From: an uncultured Clostridia bacterium
Lineage (GTDB): Bacteria; Bacillota; Clostridia; Saccharofermentanales; Saccharofermentanaceae
Assembly (NCBI GenBank): GCA_946537885.1
Contig: CAMNGC010000002.1
Coordinates: forward strand, 147,376 to 211,375
Direction: 5' to 3'
DNA length: 64,000 nucleotides
Each line of letters opens with the position of its first letter. The first letter of the stretch is position 1. This document shows positions 57,882 through 64,000 of this stretch, piece after piece. The notes under the pieces were generated by a model. The model worked only from the letters and a program-made list of their open reading frames with translations, was not told where the DNA came from and made no database searches. The position numbers and the translations under genes were made by a program.

Positions 57882-58136
57882 AAAAAAGTCCGTCCGAACA
57901 GTCCAAAAGGACGTTCAGGACGAACATAATATCCGCGGTACCACCTGAATTATCTGTATTTCAGATCTCTCATAAGCCCATATCGCAGGCCTGCGGCTCC
58001 CCTACTGAGTGTAAGCTTTTGGGTTCGCTGCTGATAAAGTGTTATTCATCCGGATTCATTCTGCCGGGGCTCTCAGCCCATGACCCCGTACTCTCTTAAG
58101 CGATAAACCGGACTACTTCTCTTCGTCATAGCATCG
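57882..58136 (-). ncRNA. T-box riboswitch of aspS
   Basis: The leader carries the T-box core GGTGGTACCGCG (57934-57945) inside AATTCAGG...GATATT. It is followed by a bulged terminator hairpin ending in GGACTTTTTT (57882-57925). Upstream is a Stem I region with an AGAGAGT element and GGCTGAGAGCCC. Uncharged tRNA would stabilise the antiterminator and switch aspS on. Two candidate specifier triplets lie in the Stem I region: GAT (58048-58050) and AAC (58041-58043). Confidence 0.93.
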
Positions 58137-58142
58137 AAAACG

Positions 58143-58171
58143 ATTATAAACAGAACTTTGAGCAATGTCAA
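58143..58171 (-). promoter_or_regulatory. Consensus promoter of the T-box/aspS transcript
   Basis: TTGACA (58166-58171), exactly 17 bp, TATAAT (58143-58148): a perfect housekeeping sigma promoter. Control must come from the T-box and not from weak initiation. The -35 is part of a small inverted repeat GTCAATT/AATTGAC that could also act as the ROK gene's 3' hairpin. Confidence 0.9.
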
Positions 58172-58196
58172 TTTGTGTGAGAATTGACCCGCCTTT

Positions 58197-59156
58197 TTAT
58201 TTATCCAATATCATCGACAGACCACCATAGAGGATAGAGTCATCCCCTAATGCTGCGGTCTTAAATTCCACAGTGCTTCTGATGGAAGGCATGCAATAGC
58301 GATCAACTTCGGCAAGGATCTTCTCCAGGAATATATCTCCTACTGCCTCGATTACACCGCCGCCGTATACAACCAACTCGGGGCTGAATGTATTCACGAG
58401 ATTACCTGATGCAATAGCAAGATAGTGACAGGCACGATCAACGGCTTCCATAGCAACCTGATCCTTTTCCTTTAGTGCATTTTTGAGAACTTTACTCTTG
58501 AATGCCGAACCTGTAATGGCATCAGCCATCATAGACTCTCTGCCTCTCGATACCTGCTGTCTTATATAAGCTGACATCCCCTGCTTACTGGAGAAAGCCT
58601 CGAGGCAGCCGCGCTGACCGCAATTACAAAGAGGCCCCTCGGGATCGAGGATCATGTGTCCATATTCTGCACCCTTGAACTTATAACCCGTGTAAAGTTT
58701 GCCGTCCAGGATCAGGCCTCCGCCCATTCCCGTTCCGACAAAGAGACCAACTATATTCTTGTAGCCTTTACCGGCGCCGTACTTATACTCGCCCAAGACA
58801 CCCACGTTGACATCATTGCCGATGTAGAATTTGGTGCCGAACTTTTTTTCGATAGGGGTGCGGATATCATAATCCTTCCAAGGAAGGTTCGGTGATGTGA
58901 GAACTATTCCCTTCTCCTGATCGATGACGCCGGGGGCGCCTGCGGCAATGGCCTTGACCTGCGATGATTTGATACCGAATTCACTGAGCATCTCATCTAC
59001 AACACTGATGATAGTATCCTCAACATTCTGAGCCTCTTCACCATCAGCCTTGGTCTTCTTCTTGAGACGGTAAACGATCTCTTTCTTCGAGTTAAAGATC
59101 GCGCCGAGGATCTTGGTACCTCCGATGTCAAGTACGCAATAAAAAGATTCAGCCAT
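58197..59156 (-). CDS. ROK-family sugar kinase (glucokinase-like)
   Basis: A 319-residue ROK protein without the N-terminal DNA-binding domain of ROK repressors, so it is a kinase. ATP motif LDIGGTKILGAIF at the start, catalytic Asp in YIGNDVNVGVLGEY, GTGMGGGLILDGKLYTG, and the zinc-binding CNCGQRGCLEAF. Glucose is the likely substrate, but N-acetylmannosamine or fructose cannot be excluded. Single gene with a GGGAGG ribosome binding site. Confidence 0.9.
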   Translation of the reverse strand: MAESFYCVLDIGGTKILGAIFNSKKEIVYRLKKKTKADGEEAQNVEDTIISVVDEMLSEFGIKSSQVKAIAAGAPGVIDQEKGIVLTSPNLPWKDYDIRTPIEKKFGTKFYIGNDVNVGVLGEYKYGAGKGYKNIVGLFVGTGMGGGLILDGKLYTGYKFKGAEYGHMILDPEGPLCNCGQRGCLEAFSSKQGMSAYIRQQVSRGRESMMADAITGSAFKSKVLKNALKEKDQVAMEAVDRACHYLAIASGNLVNTFSPELVVYGGGVIEAVGDIFLEKILAEVDRYCMPSIRSTVEFKTAALGDDSILYGGLSMILDK

Positions 59157-59219
59157 ATTTGCCTCCCGTCCGCCCGTCTATATCGGGCATATTGATTCAG
59201 TAGGATCTAAGAACAGCGA

Positions 59220-60539
59220 TCAACCGACGTCGCGCTCGCCCGACTTGCCGGAATCGTCGCCGGAACTGGTCTGATGCTTATAGATCAGCGTCGGCGGCTT
59301 GCCCTGAGTAATGCAGGGACCATCGATAATACACTTGGTTACATCTCTCTGAGAAGGTATGTTAAACATAACATCTCTCATAGTCTCTTCAATAATGGAT
59401 CTTAAGCCTCTGGCTCCTGTCTTCTGTTCGATCGCCTTCTCAGCGATGGCTCTTACCGCATCATCCGTAAACTCGAGGTCAACATCGTCGATCTTCATCA
59501 TCTTCTTATACTGCTTAACAAGAGCATTCTTCGGCTGAGTCATAACGGAGATAAGTGCGTCGGCATCAAGCTTGTCGAGAGCAGCCACAACGGGGATCCT
59601 TCCGATAAACTCAGGGATAAGACCATACTTCATAAGATCCAGGGGCGCTACCTGATGGTAATAAATACCGCTGTGAAGGTCTTTCTTGGACTGGATATCA
59701 GCACCGAATCCGTACTGCTTATCAGCAACTCTGTTGGCGATGATCTCATCAAGTCCGTCGAAAGCGCCGCCGCAGATAAAGAGTATATTAGTCGTATCGA
59801 TCTGGATGCATTCCTCATTGGGATGCTTACGTCCACCCTTTGGCGGAACTGATGCAACGGTGCTCTCAAGTATCTTAAGAAGCGCCTGCTGAACGCCCTC
59901 ACCGCTAACATCACGGGTAATGGAAACATTCTCTGACTTCTTGGTGATCTTATCAACCTCATCGATATAGATGATACCCATCTGGGCGCGTTCGATATCG
60001 TAATCGGCTGCAATGATCAGCTTCAGGAGAATATTCTCTACATCCTCACCTACGTAACCCGCCTCGGTAAGAGATGTCGCATCAGCAACTGCGAAAGGAA
60101 CATCCAGGATCCTTGCCAGTGTCTGAGCCAGAAGCGTCTTACCGGAACCGGTAGGTCCCAGGAGCAGGATATTGCTCTTGGACAGCTCCGTATCGTCATC
60201 CGGCAGATCTGAGAAAACTCTCTTATAGTGGTTATATACAGCCACAGAGAGGGTAATCTTAGCATCATCCTGTCCGACAACATACTGATCGAGCTTGTCC
60301 TTGATCTGATGAGGCGTAATGAGCTTTCTGGGCCTTGCAGCCTTCATCCTCTTCTTCTTTTGTATCTTCTCTTCCTCAGCGACGATGCCGTAAGCCGTTC
60401 TGATACAATCTATACATATGTAACAATTAACGCCGGAGAAAAGTCTCGGAACATCATATTCCGACTTGCCGCAGAATGAGCAGCTTAGGATCTCGTCCTT
60501 ATCTCTTCCTCCGCCTGAACCGTACTTCATATTTGCCAT
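59220..60539 (-). CDS. clpX: ATP-dependent protease ATPase subunit ClpX
   Basis: AAA+ unfoldase of 439 residues that feeds substrates to ClpP. N-terminal zinc-binding domain with CSFC (Cys20, Cys23) and CYICIDC (Cys42, Cys45); Walker A GPTGSGKT near 130; Walker [12 protein letters not shown]; sensor-2 region [10 protein letters not shown]. The family IGF loop, which docks on ClpP, is KQYGFG here (about 270), a common variant. clpP is not between tig and clpX, unlike in many Firmicutes; instead a repeat array lies there. Confidence 0.96.
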   Translation of the reverse strand: MANMKYGSGGGRDKDEILSCSFCGKSEYDVPRLFSGVNCYICIDCIRTAYGIVAEEEKIQKKKRMKAARPRKLITPHQIKDKLDQYVVGQDDAKITLSVAVYNHYKRVFSDLPDDDTELSKSNILLLGPTGSGKTLLAQTLARILDVPFAVADATSLTEAGYVGEDVENILLKLIIAADYDIERAQMGIIYIDEVDKITKKSENVSITRDVSGEGVQQALLKILESTVASVPPKGGRKHPNEECIQIDTTNILFICGGAFDGLDEIIANRVADKQYGFGADIQSKKDLHSGIYYHQVAPLDLMKYGLIPEFIGRIPVVAALDKLDADALISVMTQPKNALVKQYKKMMKIDDVDLEFTDDAVRAIAEKAIEQKTGARGLRSIIEETMRDVMFNIPSQRDVTKCIIDGPCITQGKPPTLIYKHQTSSGDDSGKSGERDVG

Positions 60540-60571
60540 TGAAAAATCTCCTGATGATTATTTACCAATAT

Positions 60572-60601
60572 ATTTTATCATTAAACCAAGACTATCGTGA
60601 A
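60572..60601 (-). promoter_or_regulatory. Candidate clpX promoter
   Basis: TTCACG (60596-60601), 18-bp spacer, extended TGATAAAAT (-10 at 60572-60577), 33 bases upstream of the clpX ATG. It lies between the hairpin array and clpX. Confidence 0.4.
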
Positions 60602-60678
60602 GTCGTTAATGACATTGAGATAACAAAATGCTGTTTTTCGACCACCTTTAACAACATCTGATGACGGTGAGAGCAGCG

Positions 60679-61107
60679 CGTCAACAGAAATGGCCTCCAG
60701 ACCGCAAATCTGTTGACGGCGGGGCGGCTGCGTCAACAGAAATGGCCATCAGACAACAAATCTGTTGACGGCGGGGGCGGCTGCGTCAACAGAAATGGCC
60801 TCCAGACAACAAATCTGTTGACGGTGTGAGTGGCTGCGTCAACAGAAATGGTCTCCTGACCGCAAATCTGTTGACGGCGAGGGTAGCTGCGTCAACAGAA
60901 ACGGCCCTCAGACAGCAAATCTGTTGACGGCGAGGCGGCTGCGTCAACAGAAATGGTCTCCAGACAACAAATCTGTTGACGGCGGGGTAGCTGCGTCAAC
61001 AGAAACGGCCCTCAGACAGCAAATCTGTTGACGGCGAGGCGGCTGCGTCAACAGAAATGGTCTCCAGACAACAAATCTGTTGACGGCGGGGTAGCTGCGT
61101 CAACAGA
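60679..61107. repeat. Array of 8.5 hairpin-forming 52-53 bp tandem repeats
   Basis: Each unit has the arm CGTCAACAGA, a 20-base loop, and the exact complement TCTGTTGACG, then a 12-13 base GC-rich linker. Arm starts: 60679, 60731, 60784, 60837, 60890, 60942, 60994, 61046; a ninth arm at 61098 has no partner. All eight complete arm pairs are identical, while the loops vary at several positions. Units 5-6 and 7-8 are exact 104-bp copies. A degenerate half-unit precedes the array (60650-60678). The period is not a multiple of three, so it is not coding. The rest of the 671-bp gap holds the tig terminator and clpX promoter. Confidence 0.95.
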
Positions 61108-61138
61108 ACATTCTCACGGTCATTCCCTTTCGAGCCTG

Positions 61139-61173
61139 ATAAAAAAGAGCCGCCTCGGCCTTAAAGCCGAGGC
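61139..61173 (-). terminator. Terminator after tig
   Basis: An 8-bp stem GCCTCGGC/GCCGAGGC with a 6-base loop followed on the minus strand by GGCTCTTTTTT. It lies between the tig stop and the repeat array, so most tig transcripts should not enter the array. Confidence 0.9.
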
Positions 61174-61210
61174 AACTCCTTAATTGCTTTTATTAAATCC
61201 GCGACCGTGC

Positions 61211-62536
61211 TTACTCAGCGTCCTCAGCCTTCTCCTTATCCTCAGCCTCGGGAGCGGGTTCTGTCTTAACAGCGGAAGCAGAAAGGAACTCAACAGTCTT
61301 ACGTCCGACAACAGCCTCCTTCAGGAATTCGTTGTTATCACCGAGAGCAGCCTTGATATCATCTTTGCTCATCTTGTAGTTCTCGGCCATTGTCTCCATC
61401 TCCTTATCGAGATCTTCCTCTGTAGCCTCGATACCCTTCTCGGCAGCAACCTTCTCGATTACGAGATTGCTCTTAACACGGATCTCAGCGGAAGGTCTGA
61501 GCGAAGCCTTAAATTCGTCAAGAGACTGACCCATGTACTGCAGATACATATCGAACTTAATGCCCTGCTGCTCCATTCTTGCAGCCTGCTCCTGAGCGAT
61601 CTGCTCAACTTCGTTGTCGATCATTGCCTCAGGAATATCAACTGTAGCGTTGTTGCATACCATCTTAACTACATCATTATCGAAAAGATTGTCAGCATCC
61701 TTCTTAGCTGCTTCTTCCTGATTCTTTCTGATGTCAGCCTTGAGCTCATCAAGTGTATCAAACTCGGAAACATCCTTAACGAACTCGTCGTCGAGCTCAG
61801 GAAGCTTCTCAGCCTTAACAGCATGTATCTTTACATTGAAAGTAGCGTCAGCGCCCTTGAGATCCTCAGCGTGGTACTCTTCAGGGAACTTAACTTCGAT
61901 GGCAAATTCCTCACCTGCAGAATGTCCGACCAGCTGATCCTCAAAGCCGGGGATGAATGATCCGGAACCAAGCTTAAGATTATAATTCTCGCCCTTACCG
62001 CCCTCGAAAGCGACACCGTCCTTGAAGCCCTCGTAGTCGATGGAAACTGTATCACCCTTCTCTGCAGGACGTGTAACTTCCTCGATGGAAGCATTTCTCT
62101 TTCTCATTCTCTCGATCTCGGCATCAACTGTCTCGTCTGTTACTTCACGGATTGAGTAAGGAACTTCGATACCCTCATATGCACCGAGAGTAACCTCAGG
62201 CTTAACATAAACAGAGATGGTATATGTCATTCCGTCTTCGCCGATGGACTTTACATCGAGGTCAGGACGGGATACAACCTTCAGGTCATTCTCCTTAACT
62301 GCCTCTACATATGCTGCATTAGCGATATCATCGATTGCATCCTCATAGAGAACTCCCTCGCCGTAATACTGGATAACCAGCTGATAAGGAACCTTGCCCT
62401 TTCTGAAACCCGGAACCTGGAATCTCTTCTTGTTCTTGTTGTAGGACTTCTTAAGAGCTGCGTCGAATTCCTCTCTTGTTGCCTGGAAAGAGAGCTCAAC
62501 GAGATTCTTTTCCTTCTTCTCGATAGTTGCTGCCAT
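61211..62536 (-). CDS. tig: Trigger factor
   Basis: Ribosome-associated chaperone and prolyl isomerase, 441 residues. The N-terminal ribosome-binding loop is FRKGKVPYQLV (the signature is GFRxGxxP); the FKBP-type domain runs from about 160 to 245 (GDTVSIDYEGF, FIPGFEDQLVGHSAGE); the rest is the C-terminal helical arm. It ends in an acidic Glu/Ala tail. Strong GGAGGAAA ribosome binding site. Confidence 0.96.
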   Translation of the reverse strand: MAATIEKKEKNLVELSFQATREEFDAALKKSYNKNKKRFQVPGFRKGKVPYQLVIQYYGEGVLYEDAIDDIANAAYVEAVKENDLKVVSRPDLDVKSIGEDGMTYTISVYVKPEVTLGAYEGIEVPYSIREVTDETVDAEIERMRKRNASIEEVTRPAEKGDTVSIDYEGFKDGVAFEGGKGENYNLKLGSGSFIPGFEDQLVGHSAGEEFAIEVKFPEEYHAEDLKGADATFNVKIHAVKAEKLPELDDEFVKDVSEFDTLDELKADIRKNQEEAAKKDADNLFDNDVVKMVCNNATVDIPEAMIDNEVEQIAQEQAARMEQQGIKFDMYLQYMGQSLDEFKASLRPSAEIRVKSNLVIEKVAAEKGIEATEEDLDKEMETMAENYKMSKDDIKAALGDNNEFLKEAVVGRKTVEFLSASAVKTEPAPEAEDKEKAEDAE

Positions 62537-62632
62537 TGTTATTTCCTCCGTATTACGTATTTACATTAATATCAAGTCAACCGAAATAGCATTTTAGCAC
62601 AGGGAAAGCGCCAAATGCAATATATTATATAA

Positions 62633-63157
62633 TCAAAGTACTTTAATCTGAATTCCCTTCATAACATCAAGAACTTCCCTGTTGAGTTCCTTATCAAAAG
62701 AATCCGTAAGCTTGCCATCAACTATGATCTCTGCCTCCGGAGCCGCAGCCTTGGCTATGACAGCATTTGACAGGACACAGATATTGGACACCAGACCACA
62801 AAGCTCAATACTGCTGATATCTGAGGCCTTTTCGCTGATATAAGCACCGAGCTCCATGCTTCCGAATGTCGGCTTCTCGAAAAATCTGCAGTCACTTAGG
62901 ATCTCCTTAAGCTCATCGGCGAGCTTATGTCCGTCAGATCCCTTAACACAGTGGATCACGGGAAGATTATGGCCTTCCTGCGTATTCATATAATCTTCGG
63001 TATGAGTATCGAGGGTGTAGACCACCTCGTCGCCGTTCTTCTTATACTCTGTTATCCTCTCGATGATACCGGGAATGATCTTATCGGCGCCTTCAAATCC
63101 AAGGGCTCCGTCAATAAAATCCTTTTGCATATCAACAACTATCAGTAAACGTTTCAT
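62633..63157 (-). CDS. Isochorismatase-family cysteine hydrolase
   Basis: About 174 residues, with the nicotinamidase-like catalytic triad Asp9 (LLIVVDMQKDF), Lys95 (FFEKPTFGSM) and Cys127 (GLVSNICVLSNA). CVKGSDGHKL is the family's HCVxGT-like element. It may be nicotinamidase or another amidohydrolase; the metal-binding Asp-x-His pattern is partly visible (LDTHTEDY). The frame can be extended to 63196, but the ATG at 63157 has AGGAGG at the correct distance. Confidence 0.88.
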   Translation of the reverse strand: MKRLLIVVDMQKDFIDGALGFEGADKIIPGIIERITEYKKNGDEVVYTLDTHTEDYMNTQEGHNLPVIHCVKGSDGHKLADELKEILSDCRFFEKPTFGSMELGAYISEKASDISSIELCGLVSNICVLSNAVIAKAAAPEAEIIVDGKLTDSFDKELNREVLDVMKGIQIKVL

Positions 63158-63235
63158 ATCTCTTGCCTCCTTTTCGAGCTGAAAATAATTATACACCTCA
63201 GAAGGGATTCAGAGCAGTGGTCTTTGTCCCAAGGA

Positions 63236-63544
63236 TCAATGGGTCAGTCTGTTATTAATGATCTCGTCAAGAGTAGCCGGAGCATAATCGCTGAAGCCAC
63301 ACCAGCAATTAAAAAGATTTCCCTGATAAGAATAGTCCGAGTCAGAATAAAAAGCCTTCATCGTCTTCACTGCTTCCTTAATCACATCAAACTCATGAGT
63401 TGAGCGGACATGACCATAGAGCATGTAAACATTGGAATTAACATCGTGCTTATACACAATCATCGGGTAGTGGCTCATGAGAACGACTCGCCCCTCATCC
63501 TTGATCACCATGTAAGGACTTACAGTTACAAACAAGGGCAGCAA
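63236..63544 (-). pseudogene. Metallophosphoesterase C-terminal fragment
   Basis: About 103 codons with the C-terminal motifs of calcineurin-like phosphoesterases: VVLMSHYPM and YMLYGHVRSTHEF (metal-binding His residues). The N-terminal half with the DxH and GNHD motifs is absent, and the frame is closed by a TAA about 55 bases further upstream. The first possible codon is TTG without a ribosome binding site. Most likely the remnant of a gene broken by deletion or frameshift. Confidence 0.6.
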
Positions 63545-63558
63545 ATCATTACTTCTGA

Positions 63559-63690
63559 CTATATGTCTCGAAAAGCTCCCTCTTCTCTTTGACGATTATC
63601 GCTCTCGCGTCTTACTTCCTCATAGTTATTTTTAGCAATTCCGTTTACGCGCTTAATGGCCTGTTTCCTAGTTTTTACCAAGGGGTTCAC
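63559..63690 (-). other. Short open frame, 43 codons, possible remnant
   Basis: From a GTG at 63690: a highly charged, helix-prone peptide (VKTRKQAIKRVNGIAKNNYEEV then RRESDNRQREEG). The frame is open back to 63726. No ribosome binding site was seen and no family recognised. It may be the tail of a lost larger gene, as it is placed between two broken or partial genes. Confidence 0.25.
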
Positions 63691-63729
63691 ATCGGCACGG
63701 GGTGCATATCGGAATAGGGGGTCAGATCA

Positions 63730-64000
63730 TTACTGAATGTAGTTTGCTCCGCAAGAGCATTCATAGTATGTGTATGTTACTGGATTTACCTGAACTGTTT
63801 GCTGGCCAACACTACCTCCATTAGCTACAGCATACTCGTCTGCAGCATTAAAGTCAAGACCAAAATCAATTCCCTGGCAAAAATAATGATTTTCAGGAGT
63901 GGATTCTGTCCAAGTTCTTACTGCTACATAATTGTGAGTGTGCTGTGTAGGAGCAGGAGCCTGAGTCTCAGTAGGCTGAGGCTGTGTCTGAGCAGGTTCT
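63730..64000 (-). CDS. Secreted protein, C-terminal part (partial)
   Basis: The last 90 codons of a gene that starts beyond the window. A Pro/Thr/Gln-rich linker (TQPQPTETQAPAPTQ) is followed by HTHNYVAVRTWTE and, near the end, YYECSCGANYIQ. The H-x-H ... C-x-C-G pattern resembles the small metal-binding cell-surface repeats seen in secreted Clostridia proteins. The linker suggests an exported or wall-associated protein. The signal peptide is not visible. Confidence 0.7.
   Translation of the reverse strand, partial: EPAQTQPQPTETQAPAPTQHTHNYVAVRTWTESTPENHYFCQGIDFGLDFNAADEYAVANGGSVGQQTVQVNPVTYTYYECSCGANYIQ

Noticed and set aside
58168..58180. A TTTGTGTG motif near the aspS promoter as another competence repeat
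   Set aside because: Only one copy is present, without the 10-bp phasing or the 19-bp distance to a -10 box.
60679..61107. CRISPR array
   Set aside because: The variable part is the hairpin loop with only a few changes between units, two pairs of units are identical, arms are internal complements, and no cas gene is nearby. Spacers of a CRISPR array would be unrelated.
60679..61107. Repeat protein gene
   Set aside because: The unit is 52-53 bp, not a multiple of three, and all frames are broken by stops.
60679..61107. Integron attC cassette array
   Set aside because: No coding cassettes between units, no R/L box core sites, no integrase in the window.

Overview
The window looks like the chromosome of an anaerobic Firmicute of the class Clostridia. 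Evidence: the comM-dprA-topA-trmFO order, the ruvX/ireB/DUF1292 neighbourhood, a very large 2-hydroxyacyl-CoA dehydratase activase, a T-box ahead of aspS, an F-type ATP synthase whose c subunit carries Na+-type residues, and strong GGAGG-type ribosome binding sites. No genus can be fixed from the sequence alone. No insertion sequence, prophage, CRISPR or rRNA was seen.

Layout. 1-1.3 kb (+): end of queA and tgt (queuosine). 1.3-10.2 kb (-): comM, dprA, topA, trmFO, a YesL-like membrane protein, a membrane PPM phosphatase and a degenerate PPM-like protein, probably one long transcript. 10.4-11.5 kb (+): ychF. 11.6-18.5 kb (-): a Pro/Thr-linker exported protein, a serine acetyltransferase, three small membrane proteins, coaE and polA. 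18.5-26 kb (-): the 1494-residue activase with an unknown partner, then folA, a histidine phosphatase and thyA. 26-31.4 kb (-): AT-rich accessory stretch of lipoproteins, a small secreted protein, a SleB-like hydrolase and a 5'-truncated BMP lipoprotein remnant, ending at two tRNA-Pro genes. 31.9-36 kb: MATE transporter, birA, an unknown membrane protein and comEA. 36.2-46 kb (-): rsfS, a nadD-yqeK fusion, purD and the complete atpIBEFHAGDC operon. 46.1-48.6 kb (+): a large lipoprotein. 48.9-54.6 kb (-): a large exported protein with carbohydrate-active features, a CPBP protease, two DUF1292 proteins, ruvX and ireB. 54.7-64 kb (-): mtaB, T-box/aspS, a ROK kinase, clpX, a long hairpin-repeat array, tig, a cysteine hydrolase, and decayed or partial genes at the edge.

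The most notable signals are regulatory. An array of five to six 10-bp direct repeats sits at the same distance from a putative -10 box upstream of both competence loci (comM-dprA and comEA), which suggests a shared competence regulon. Between tig and clpX lies an array of eight and a half 52-53 bp units whose invariant 10-nt arms can pair inside a unit or between units. The ATP synthase c subunit has the two-carboxylate ion-binding pattern known from the Na+ rotor of Fusobacterium nucleatum, so sodium coupling is predicted.
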